Positions 36,252 to 46,560 of a DNA stretch of 64,000 bases are shown here, one piece after another (the first letter of the stretch is position 1; every line of letters begins with the position of its first letter). A program made the translations under genes and the position numbers. Below the pieces are notes generated by a model, which saw nothing but the letters and a program-made list of their open reading frames with translations, was not told where the DNA came from and did not search any database. The DNA is from Phyto melanocephala (taxonomy: Eukaryota > Arthropoda > Insecta > Diptera > Rhinophoridae): positions 11,141,201 to 11,205,200 of the forward strand of contig OW799237.1 in NCBI GenBank assembly GCA_941918925.1, written 5' to 3'.

Positions 36252-36393
36252 TACAAAGAAAGTGATATATATTTTATTATAAAGAAATTATTCCATAGCG
36301 ATTAACAAAATAATAAATATTGTGCTTTAAATGTACACAAAATTGGTGGTGGGTATAAAAGATTCGGCACAGCCGAATATAGTGCTCTTAATT

Positions 36394-36787
36394 GTTTTTT
36401 TTGAATTCATATGAACTTGGAGGAGTCTTTGTTAAGGGAATGTGGTTAAAGTTTTGTTATTTAAATAGTATTCGTACGCTAATTTTATTTTGTCAAAAAG
36501 GAAGAAGTAAAATAACACACATCAACGCCTACAACTTAATACTAAATATGTAAAACTTTTAATGTATTTTCAAAGAAAGGCAAAAGTTACAATTAAGGCG
36601 ACAGGGCGACAAATACATAAATTGCAGGCGTTAAATTTTCTTTTGTTAAGAAGGAAAAGAAATGCGGCTATTTGTGTACTTAAAATTAATGGTATCGGCA
36701 AAAAAGAACAATTTCTTGTATTTTCTGTTTGAAAATGATATCATGTTAAAGTTGACCTGAAGTGGTTCTTTCTGAAAGTCCAATTTT
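36394..36787. other. Spacer, no gene seen
   Basis: No open frame of protein character and no repeat recognised in this stretch. Confidence 0.4.
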
Positions 36788-37244
36788 GGGTGATTTGTTT
36801 GAACATAGGGAGTGGTATCTCGCATATAATACAAGTACTGTTGGCTTACAAAGTTGGATATTTTCTAAAGAAATCAAACTTAATATATCTCCAGACAAAA
36901 AGGTCCAAAAGTGAAATTGAGTGCTCTTCAAAATTATTTCTCCACAAGTCCATTGCTTCTCGCGATGTACGCCTCCTAGCGCCGTCTTATTAAAATTTTG
37001 TTTATAAACGTATCCATTGAACCAAAAATGTTCTTTATCGCTGAACAAAAATTTCACGATAAACCACTCGAAAAACATTTCTCACAGAACGCTGCTTTTA
37101 TAATACAGCTGAACAATTTGTAGACTCTGTTGAGGTCTTTCCATTATGACTTGCCAAAAAATACTGAACAAAAATGGCAAATCAGTTTGATAAGTCATGC
37201 GTGATTTGTCAAAAAATGTGGTTTGAAACTAACGATGAATCACC
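36788..37244 (-). mobile_element. Short decayed mariner-like element
   Basis: Short inverted ends GGGTGATTTGTTT (36788) and the complement of AATCACCTGATA (37238) bracket about 0.45 kb. On the minus strand the N-terminal helix (SLQIVQLYYKSSV near 37130-37085) is followed, after only about 15 codons, by LFSDKEHFWFNGYVYKQNF (near 37045-36990). That is the first catalytic segment of mariner-like transposases. The middle of the protein is missing, as in the 1.2-kb copy, and sequence past KQNF is not recognisable transposase. Confidence 0.6.
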
Positions 37245-37692
37245 TGATATGTTAATAGGAACCCAATTTTAATCAGAAGTATTCAGTTTAAAAGCAATCT
37301 CAATCTTTCTTAAATTGGTTCAGTATTTTAGGAGTTATAAGTGATTAAAGTTGCTACAAGCACAATGTCAAGCCAAATGTGTGTTATAAAATATAACACG
37401 GTAATATTTGTTGATGCAAATTATTTTTGTTTATGATTAGAAAAATAAATAAATCACAGAGAGAGCGTAGCATTTTAAGCTCCCTTTAAAAACGTGTTTT
37501 GTTGTTGTACTTTTTTATGTTTTAAATTTTAGTAAGTATTAGAAGTTTTTTGGATTTATTTTCAAATTAAGAACTGTATTTCTTGGTCTAGCGATTTTTA
37601 AGAAATTCCTTAATCTTTATGAATCCGATTTTAGCTATTTAGAACGAAGTTTCATCAATTCAAACGAAAGTTATGGAGGACTTTTGCATATA
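37245..37692. other. Spacer, no gene seen
   Basis: No coding or repeat feature recognised. Confidence 0.4.
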
Positions 37693-38615
37693 CAGTATAA
37701 CCTCCATAATCCGGACAGCAGAAAAAAATGTTACAGACCTTAAACTTAGGAATGTTTAGTTTCTATTATTACAAAATTTATTTAAATAAAATAAATAAAT
37801 AAAGTACATACAACTAAAAATAATTATGGATTGAAATACGAACTTATTTTTCTTTGGATACAATTTTTTTATGCAGTTTTTCTGCTTTGCTTTACAATTT
37901 ATTTAAAAATTATATTTCCTTGTCAGTCGCATTTGTATGCTGGCCCTATAAAATTGCTCTTGCAAACAGATCATTAGCATTTTTGTTTGAGACATTATCA
38001 TGGACTTCCTGAATTTCCCTTATACTACATTTACACCTACACAAAATCTAATACTTAAGGGATTTTGAGCGAAATCTTGTTTATTTCTACCAGATTTCCC
38101 ATACAAAACGAAATTTACTTCGCCACTAGATTTTGGCAGAATCTACTTAAAATCTAGTTCTACTTCGTGATGCAACTGTGGTTTTTTATTAAATTGTAAA
38201 AAAAATATACTACGCTGCATAAAGAAAAATTCAATCATAATATATAAGGTAGTTGCAATTGCACAAGTACTTTATTGATTAAATCTTTTTTATATGGAGT
38301 TTGAATTTTGGAGAAGTAGAGCATAGAGAGCCTCTCAGACCACCTTCTAAATAAATATACTGTTTTAACAACGAAATCTTGCAAAATGTCAAAAACGGTA
38401 TAGCTTTTAATAAAGACTTTAAACCAAATCTACTAGATTTCGCTCAGGTGTAAATGTAGTATTAGAGAATTGCCAGAGTCTGGGTTTTCCTCAATATTTA
38501 AACAAACAAGCAAACACAAAACGAAGTAATGTCCAGATTACAGAGGTAAAATTTAACTGTCCGGAGCACTGGATAGTCCGGATTAGCGAGTGACCGGACT
38601 ACAAAGGCTATACTG
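37693..38615. mobile_element. Pogo/Tigger-like non-autonomous element with nested MITE
   Basis: The left end CAGTATAACCTCCATAATCC then GGACAG matches the complement of the right end (CAGTATAGCCTTTGTAGTCC then GG). CAGTATAACCTC...AATCCGGAC is the characteristic end type of pogo/Tigger transposons. TA flanks both ends (37691-37692 and 38616-38617), as expected. A second copy of the TCCGGAC motif lies inside the right end (CTGTCCGGAGCACTGGATAG and GTCCGGATTAGCGAG). No transposase frame is present. After removing the nested MITE at 38034-38461 the element is about 490 bp. Confidence 0.85.
38034..38461. mobile_element. MITE with 16-bp TIRs and TTA target duplication, inside the pogo-like element
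   Basis: TACTACATTTACACCT at 38034-38049 is perfectly inverted at 38446-38461. Direct TTA flanks both sides (38031-38033 and 38462-38464). A 3-bp TWA duplication is typical of PIF/Harbinger-type transposition, though the end sequence itself is not diagnostic. A secondary inverted match follows inward (AAATCT near 38060 and AGATTTCGCTCAGG at 38434-38447). No coding capacity. Confidence 0.8.
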
Positions 38616-39359
38616 TAATAAAATAACTATATTTATAAATTTTTATGTACGTATTTACTTGAACTCACATGTGCGTTAATAAATATTGTTAAAAGCCCAT
38701 GTGTCTAAAAAATTTACATTCTAAGTATTTACATCAATATGAATCACACGTCCGTCCAACAAATGCTGCTGAAATTGCGAATATTTTAATATTACGAATT
38801 TGTTTTAAAAATTCTAATTCTTATGTTCAAAAGAATATGTTCTTCTTATTTATGTACAAACTTATGTCGCCATTGAATTATTTTCTCAAACTTTCAACGC
38901 TTAACCATTTTCATTTCAAATTTAATACACAACATCTGCAGTATTTGTTGTATTTGTCGTTTGTGTTAATTGTGTTGTTCATTTAACAAATATCATAAAT
39001 TTTAACCGAACATAATTTTTGTTTTCTTCACATACACCCATACATGTTAATTTTTTTCTTATTATACATATTTTTTTTTTGTTATAGAAAATCCTCTAAT
39101 AAATGTTAGATAACTTTATTCATGCGGTTTATTTGTGTGTTTTACATACTTACACAAGTATTTGATGAGACATTCTTTGGGATTTTTTTTTTAACTTAAT
39201 AAAGGATTGGTTGAGTATATTTATTTTTGTGAAAGGTATGTAACATGTAAAATCTATACAAATAAAAATTAAATGTCGTACATGGGAAATTGCAACACTT
39301 AAGAATGGCTGCAACAATGCAGCAAAATTTTTTTTAATGTCCTTACTTACGTTGCTCTC
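38616..39359. other. Intergenic DNA, no gene established
   Basis: A 95-codon plus-strand open frame at 38699-38986 has low-complexity composition (Leu/Phe/Tyr/Asn-rich) and no recognised family. I do not regard it as a gene. Confidence 0.4.
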
Positions 39360-40080
39360 TTTTAAACCCCCTTTTTATTTTCTTTAAATTCGGAGAACGG
39401 CCGTATTACTTGGGGTATTTTTCTTAGTAATTTGTGGGTGTGGCACCCACCTCCCAAACAAAATCAGTAGATTTTTTCACATATCCAGAGTACTGTTATG
39501 CTTAAACACTTTAAAATTCATGTTGCATATTAGAATAACAACTTTCACAGTTGAGTTTAAAATGAACTGAACGAGCTGAAACAACAATGGGCGTGGCATA
39601 TTCAATATAAAGAAAATACATTCTATGAGATGTTTAGAAATCTATTATAAATATATTCTCATGTCTGTGAGTGTTTAACTTTTATCTCATTTGCTTTGTG
39701 GCATCTGAAGGCTGTTACGATTGGAGCAGGGGAAGAATTATACAAGGGGGCGTGGTACCTTCTATATAAATAAAATATATTCAATATTATATCTGCATAA
39801 CTATAATTGTTAACGGATTAAAATTGCGTGTGATTGGCTAAAATATAAGTTTACTTTTTCGAGTACAAAATTGCTAGGATCAGAGCAGAGCACAGGGTGT
39901 CCCCCCTCCATAACAAAAAATACATTTGATGTAATTTCTGGAAAACTCTTATCTCCATATGGTTTAAACATAATACGAACTACTCTTAATACATTTGCCT
40001 AACTAGAATCAAATATGGTAAGGATCAGCTCAAAAATAAAAAAATTATATATTATTAGAGTCAGTAAAGCGGACCGGGTT
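39360..40080. repeat. Unclassified repeat with iterated GGGCGTGG motif, about 150-160 bp period
   Basis: GGGTGTGGCACC (39436), GGGCGTGGCATA (39589), GGGCGTGGTACC (39748) and GGGTGTCCCCC (about 39894) recur at about 155-bp intervals within a GC-richer island. The style recalls the cores of DINE-like elements, whose family A units contain GCCACGCCCACC, but I could not find termini. It may be a decayed relative. Confidence 0.4.
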
Positions 40081-41309
40081 CAGCTCGTTTGCTTATAAAG
40101 TTTTTATTAAAAATATTTATTTTTGTTAAAAATATTTGGTAAAATCATAAATAAATAAATTAATGCTAAGACGATACTTTTCTATGCAGGAGCAATTCTA
40201 ACAACGGAAATTGAAAAAAAGCCTTTGTTGTAGGTTATTTTCAGATCGTTATAAAACCTTCTTTAAAGCTTCCCTTTCATCTGTTGTCACTTACAACTAT
40301 TTTTTTTTTTCTTTGTCAAATTATTTCCATATTCATGTGGTGGATTAAAATACACATTCCTTAAGTTATTTACACACGTTTTTTATGTGGCAAAATAGTT
40401 TCCATATGAGTTTTTCATGTTTCTCCCCCTTCGCTTTTACTTTCTCACTTAATGTGGTTTTGGGGTTGTTATGTGTCTTCATACAGACCAAAGACGTAAT
40501 TTTTGTTGTAATTTTTCATATTTATGATTATTTCATGCAGATGTTGGAAATAATTTGCCAAATTATTAGAATTTAGTTGCTAAAAATTAACATATAAATG
40601 AGAATTATATATTTTTATTGTTTTAAAATAGACATTACATACTTACATACGTTTTTGAAACGAATAGCGATTTCTAAAAGCCATAGAATGGTTTTAGAAG
40701 ATAAACGGTTGTTCGTTTTTGCTTATTTCTATATCAGGCGGTAATGTTTTGATTGTGCTGGTTTTAAAAATCATCATATTTATACTGTATATCGAAGGAC
40801 CAAAATTGATTAACATTTACCATCGCGGTATGAATCCAATGCAAGATTTTAAAATCATGATATAAAATTATAATGTTTTACAAAACTTAAAAAAAATTAT
40901 CAACAACGAGCATGCAATAATTGTGCAATTCGCAAACTCGTATTGTATTATACGAGATAATAGACGATACAGCTATTGAAATACAGTCTTAATTTATTTA
41001 CTTGTGGCCACAATTTCTGTTGTATCGGTGTATGCTTGTATTGCTAAATGTCAATTAATATTAAACATCAAGTTAATACAAATCAGGAATGGGAAAGTTC
41101 ACCAAATCTTACTTCGGCAGAGCTACAAAAAATATTTTAAAAGAATTTGTAATAACAAATTTTGGCATAAATAAAAATCACCAAAACATTTAAGATAAAA
41201 AATAAAAAAAATACTTTAAAAATAATTTTTTGTTTTTGCAAAAAGTTTTCTTTTTCCATCCCTTTATGAATCCATCATACCATATTAAAAACATATGAAA
41301 TGAAATTGT
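40081..41309. other. Intergenic DNA, no gene seen
   Basis: AT-rich sequence without recognised features. Confidence 0.45.
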
Positions 41310-41339
41310 ATTGTTATACAAAATGTTTCAATAGAAACT
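41310..41339 (+). repeat. Solitary unit of the 30-bp minisatellite
   Basis: ATTGTTATACAAAATGTTTC followed by AATAGAAAC matches one unit of the 30.5-kb array with a few substitutions. It lies 10 kb from the array and directly abuts the inverted-repeat element at 41342. Confidence 0.6.
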
Positions 41340-41341
41340 AT

Positions 41342-41511
41342 GCTTAAATTAGACGTGCCATAACCTTAACCATTTAAAACAGCTGTTTGAAGCAAACTAA
41401 TAGGCAACAATGTAATTGATTATAGGTGACTGTCGCCATGACCATAGAAACTAATTGAATTTTAGTTTCTTATGGCGATGACTTTATGTCTATGTCAGGT
41501 CTAATTTAAGC
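41342..41511. mobile_element. 170-bp MITE-like inverted-repeat element
   Basis: GCTTAAATTAGACGTGCCAT at the left (41342-41361) is matched by the complement of the right end (TATGTCAGGTCTAATTTAAG then C, 41491-41511) with two differences. Nearer the centre, GTCGCCAT...AGAAACTAA pairs with TTAGTTTCT.ATGGCGAT to form a hairpin at about 41432-41480. There is no coding capacity, and the target duplication is unclear. Confidence 0.65.
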
Positions 41512-41657
41512 AATTAAAAGCATACAATACTTTAAATCCATACAATAATTGTATCAATAGTATGATACAACTAGAATTGTGAATTGAAATAATGTAATCT
41601 TATAAAAAAAAAGTGTCGATACAACAGTGCAAAGTAGAAACAATATTTGTGTATTAT
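41512..41657. other. Short spacer
   Basis: No feature recognised. Confidence 0.4.
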
Positions 41658-42355
41658 TATACCCTTCACCTGTGGTGCACAAGGGTATATATAGGTTTGT
41701 CATTCCGTTTGTAATTTCTACAATTTTCATTTCCGATCCCATAAAGTATATATTTTCTGAAAGCTTATGAATAGAGGAGTCGATTAAGCCCTGACCGTCT
41801 GTCCGGCTGCCCGTCTGTCCGTGTGTTGGTTGAAATCAACTTTTAGAAGCAACTATATGTTCCTCAGATCTGTATATGGTATCAGTATCTTGAAAATATC
41901 CAGGAATGAATCGCTATTGAAATTCAGCACAATCGCCCCATAACTTTCTGAGACATGAGCAAAAAACCACGACCACCTCGTTTTTCTTCACAATTACAAC
42001 AACAAACTACATACATATTGGTTAAAGTAAATAAACATGGCATTGGATTCCAGCTGAGCCAAAAAAATTTTATTTTATTTTATTTAATATATTATTTATA
42101 TATTATTATTTTTTTTTATATATCTTTTAAAAAATTTTTTTAAAATTTTTTTTAATTTTTTTTTAAATTTTTTTTCTAATTTCTTTTATTACTATTTTTT
42201 TTGTAATTTTTTTTTTTTTTGGTATGTTTTTTACATGTACATACATACGTATTTTATATGAAATGAATGGTGATATAAACAATTGTTATTGCATGACTAT
42301 ACGTTGTGAAGGGTATATAAGATTCGGCACGGCCGAATATTGCACTGTTACTTGT
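41658..42355 (+). mobile_element. DINE-1/mini-me-like element, family B, copy 1
   Basis: The left end TATACCCTTCACC has a local complement AAGGGTATATA. A (GTCY)n tract (GTCTGTCC...GTCTGTCC) lies at about 41799-41822. A long T-rich tract follows at 42060-42215. The right end is GTGAAGGGTATATAAG with hairpin ATTCGGCACGGCCGAAT (42322-42338) and TACTTGTTTTTT. Subterminal inverted repeats, terminal hairpin and GTCY tract all match the other family B copies at 49.7 and 58.7 kb. Confidence 0.8.
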
Positions 42356-45300
42356 TTTTTTTAATGCATATAGAGAAGATTACTTTAGTGAATAGTTTTG
42401 CAAGGCTATTTCAGATTTTAGTATTTATTTTGCAAAGTTAAATCGATCTAATATGTTTTAAATCAAATTTTATTTCATTAAATAATGATATTGTTAATAT
42501 TTTTACACAATTTGAATAAAAAATGTATATCTTTTGAACATTTTAAATTTTGGCACATTTTCTTAAATGTAAAAGATTTTATTTTCTTCATATTTTATTG
42601 GCAGTCTTATTTTACCCTTGACATTTTAACGATTTGCTTACTTAAAAGCTTTTAAAAATATGCATTGCCTACTTAAGGGCTAAATATTAAAACAAATATT
42701 AGTGCATGCTTTTGAGGGCAAGTTATGGAAATACTCTTATCTTGACTATTACAGTTTAAAGTAAAAGTAAATAAAATCCTCAACAAATATTCAAAACGAA
42801 TATAAATATAATAAATAACACAAACATTCTTAAGGCTTAATAAATGGGTCGAGGGTCAAGTTAGAAAAAGGTACATAAATCTTTATATGTACAAAATATT
42901 AAAAGAAAATTAAAGGTAACAAAACTAAGAAAACCTGCCTAATAACATTTATAAGATTAAAAACCTTTTTTCTTTTGTGTTTAGAAAACATTTTATTTTT
43001 AATATGAGAGTAATTAAAATATATGAATAATATTTGCTTAGAGTGCTTAGAGAAGAGACCTTTTATTTCATTAAATAATTAACAAATTGATATGATACTT
43101 TCTTTAAACAACCGCAATCTTTTGTTATCCCTTTATTCCCCCACAAACTCAATTTGTTTTATCTTTGCTACAACATCTCTGAACTGTTTAAGAAATTTCC
43201 AAACCATGACCGCAACATAAGTTACTTTTAAGTTTTTGTTGCTGACCTTAATTCAGAATTTTTTTTTCTCTGCATAAAAGAGTTTTTCAAAAATTAATTT
43301 GTCATTTTTGTAATGAATTGCCATTTAATTGTTATTAAAAAATCATTTTATTTCTTCCTTTTTGATTTTGAAGTATTTTAGGATGTACAGTTTATCTTTG
43401 TGGGTTTATGTGTTCGCCACTGTAGGTGCTTGTGTATGTGTGCTTTTGTGTAGAACTATTTATCATTGATTTCAACATTATGTTCTATTATAATAATTTT
43501 TAATATTGTTTAAATTCAACTGCATTTTGTCATTCTTTTTTTTAACCAGGCAGTGTCAGGATTTTTGTTTCAACATCTGTGCATCTATAATTTGTATTGA
43601 ATTTGTAGAAAAAAAAATAAAATAAATTGTTGCAATTTTCATAAGAGTGTGAATGTGAACACAGAGAAAAAAATTTCTCTAACTTAAAAATGTTATTAAG
43701 AATTTGTTTTTTGGTTTCTGCAAGTTAAAACTTTCCTTAACTTAAAACGTTTTAAAACAATTAAAAAATTAAAAAATCTTTAATTTTCTAAAATCCAATT
43801 TTATTACTAATTTTATATTAAATTTTTTCCGGTGTATTTTTTAAAAAATAACATTTGTTTTAAATATGATTTCTGTCTGTATTTATGTCCTATTCGTACA
43901 TATTCATACGTATTCACATATATTCTTTTAATTTATCTTGCCACTACCAGGATATTAGAATGGCTCCTAGTCAAGTATCACAAAAATTAAAAAAAAAAAT
44001 AAATAAATTTTGTGGCAATATGGAAAAATGCCTATGTCGGTTTTAAAGTTTTTCAGGAGAGTAATTTTATTTATTTTAGTTGGATTTTAAAAATTGATTC
44101 ATTTTTAAATAAATACTATTATAATGCTTCTGCGCTAAGTAAATGGAATTGCAAATTGATTTTCGTACATTTAGCTAAATTATAAGTTCAAATAAATTAT
44201 TATTCCAACTAACATTGGTCTTTTAAAAATATAGGCAATAAGTTTTTATACTATAACTTCCAGTAAAGTTTTCCAAAATAGCTGAAGGTTTGCCTGAATT
44301 GCAAAAAGGTGATTATCTCAAATGTTAGCTTATGTCGGCTTAAGCAGTTTTTCCATTTTGCCACAGAACTAGCAATATTTTGTTTTTGAAAGTTTCAAAA
44401 TAAAATTGCCTTACTAGGCTTTTTTCATATAAAAAATTTATTAGGATTTTAAACATATAAAATTAACCTCCCACTTGTACTTCATCCCGTACGATTTTGA
44501 TCAAATATTGTATTTGTCTTAATTGTTGTTAATGAATAAAAATAAATTGTATAAGAATTGTTTAAAACAACGAGGCAAAAAGTTTCCAACATCTTACTAG
44601 ATTCATGTTAGTTCATGTCTTAGGTCTCCTTTGGTTTTGTTGAAAAGAAACCGTGTGGTAACAAATATTGTGGACATGTTTAAAAACGCAAAGAAGGAAA
44701 TATAACTTTTAAAGACCGTTTATGAATAATATTGTTTTAAAGATATTATCTTACATTTATATTGTAAAATACGTTTGAGGAAAATTATAAACCACTTTTA
44801 GCGATTGTAGTTCATTACTCTTGCTTCTTACACATACGATAGGGAAATGATGTATGCGTCTATGTATTAAAGTTTGATGCAGTATAGTGTCGTTTGTTAA
44901 ACCTGTTTCTAAAATTTGAAATTTGTAAATCAAACTTAGGGCACATACTATTTTACTTTTAAGATTTTGAATGTGTAGATTCCATGACAGATTATTTTGA
45001 AAATAGACCCTAAGTTATATTGTTGAGTCGCTTTCAAAAATGTATTTTCCATCAACCAAGTTTCTATTATTTGTTTAACACGGACTAACTCTATTTTGTT
45101 TTGTTTTTAACACAAGAATATTTAGTCTTATGGATTCTAAAATTAAAGCTGAATCTTTCTCTATATTGGCTCTCACAGTTGCTTCTTATTTATAAGGGTA
45201 AAACAGACATACATATATCATCCTCACCACATATACAGTTAACCATATAATCCAAAGTTCAAAGGTCAATTTTAGATGATATATCCTTATCGGTTATTTT

Positions 45301-45880
45301 TCTCAAAAAAAAAAAGTATTTTTGAATTTCTTAAAAGAATATACATTAAAGAACATGATCTTGTCTACAATTGCATATTTAATTTTCATACAGAATTTAA
45401 CCAAAATTATTAAAACTTTTTCGCGCCATCCTAATATAATAATTTCAATGTATTGTAACAATGCATTATGTGTGTTTGTTCAATGAACATACACAATGAA
45501 TATTACAAGTGTTTCAGTAGTCGTGTATGTATTTTTTTGTATGTGTGTATGTGCTAACGGATTTCCGTTTGTTATTGCTCTGATGTTGTATCTATGATGT
45601 TGTTGACTTTGTAGTGATGTTGTTGTGTTGCCAAAGAAGTAGCAATAGCATTGAATTGCATTGTCTTGTTATACTTTTTACCACTTGGTGAAGTATTATT
45701 TTCAGGATACACATGTGTGTAGATGAAATTTGCAAAGAATATATTGTGGACAACAGAGATGTTCAAATTGAAGACAGGTAGAGACTAGGCTGTATATAAG
45801 AAAGGAGATAAAACCATATGCGGTAAATATGGAGTTATAAGACTGCCTACAATTGCATATTAAATTCTAACCATCATTTG
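42356..45880. other. Intergenic DNA, no gene seen
   Basis: About 3.5 kb of AT-rich DNA with only short low-complexity tracts. Open frames near 45572-45766 show no family features. Confidence 0.45.
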
Positions 45881-45884
45881 TTGG

Positions 45885-46560
45885 TTGAATTTGGTGATAG
45901 TTAACTCGCGAGAACTGTCATATGCTAGAGAAATAATTTGATCCCACCACTGCAGCAACTGATGGAACTAACTGATATGAGATCTTCGGTCGAAATTAGG
46001 GTGGACCAATCCGAAGCATTAAATAATAAACTAGGTTTACGACTATATTGTTACCTTTCTCACCTTGTTACCTGCAGTAAATGTATTATATATATTTTAT
46101 CTTTTGCAACTCAAATATGTTGACAATATTGATACAGCACAGAGAACTACGCGGATAGCAACTGCAACGTTCTCAAGTATCGAAAGGGAGTCGACGTGAG
46201 TAGGTCTGGTAGTAAACAAAGATAAGACTAAGTTTATGGTATCAACAAATTGAGAAACCGCGAGACTGACTTAGTAAAAGAACGTTGGTGACTATAATAC
46301 GGAAAATGTGAGCAATTTTGTTTATCTCGCTACTGGAACAAATAAAAATATCATTATCAGTTAGAACTCTTCTTTCTAATGGTTCAGTTAGTAGATTTAA
46401 AATTAAAATGTATGTGTCGACGAAGCGTGAATCTTTTTGCTAGATAAATCTATTCCTGTGGTATTTGAAATTTCTAATGAGATTATAGGGCGAGGATGAA
46501 GAGTGTCGTCATATAATGATTTGCGAAATAATTAAGGCTTTATATGGAGAATATTTAATA
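45885..46560 (+). mobile_element. Decayed LINE reverse transcriptase fragment
   Basis: Plus-strand three-frame reading shows IRVDQSEALNNKLGLR at about 45992-46039 (reverse-transcriptase region before the GLRQGDPLSP block). Next come DNIDTAQRTTRIATATFSSI (about 46123-46182, around the YADDI catalytic block, where the first Asp positions are damaged) and VGLVVNKDKTKFMVST (46200-46249). A VYLATGTNKN-like stretch (about 46322-46350) matches the EYLG block. DKTKFMV after the catalytic block is typical of RTE/BovB-like and related LINEs, but exact clade is inference. Stops and frameshifts throughout show it is dead. Confidence 0.7.

Larger units (their letters stand above)
33957..36393 (+). mobile_element. 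Large DINE-1/mini-me-like element (family A, copy 2) with expanded core and nested MITE
   Basis: The left end is TTTTTATACCCGCCACCA with its local complement TGGTGGGGGTATA. A (GTCY)n tract lies at about 34098-34125. The right end is GGTGGTGGGTATAAAAG, then the hairpin ATTCGGCACAGCCGAAT (36371-36387) and ATAGTGCTCTTA. The core, present once in the 2.6-kb copy, is tandemly amplified here with starts at 34551, 34839, 35127 and 35415, an exact 288-bp period. A 621-bp mariner MITE interrupts it at 35631-36251. Without the MITE it would be about 1.8 kb. No protein is encoded. Confidence 0.8.
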
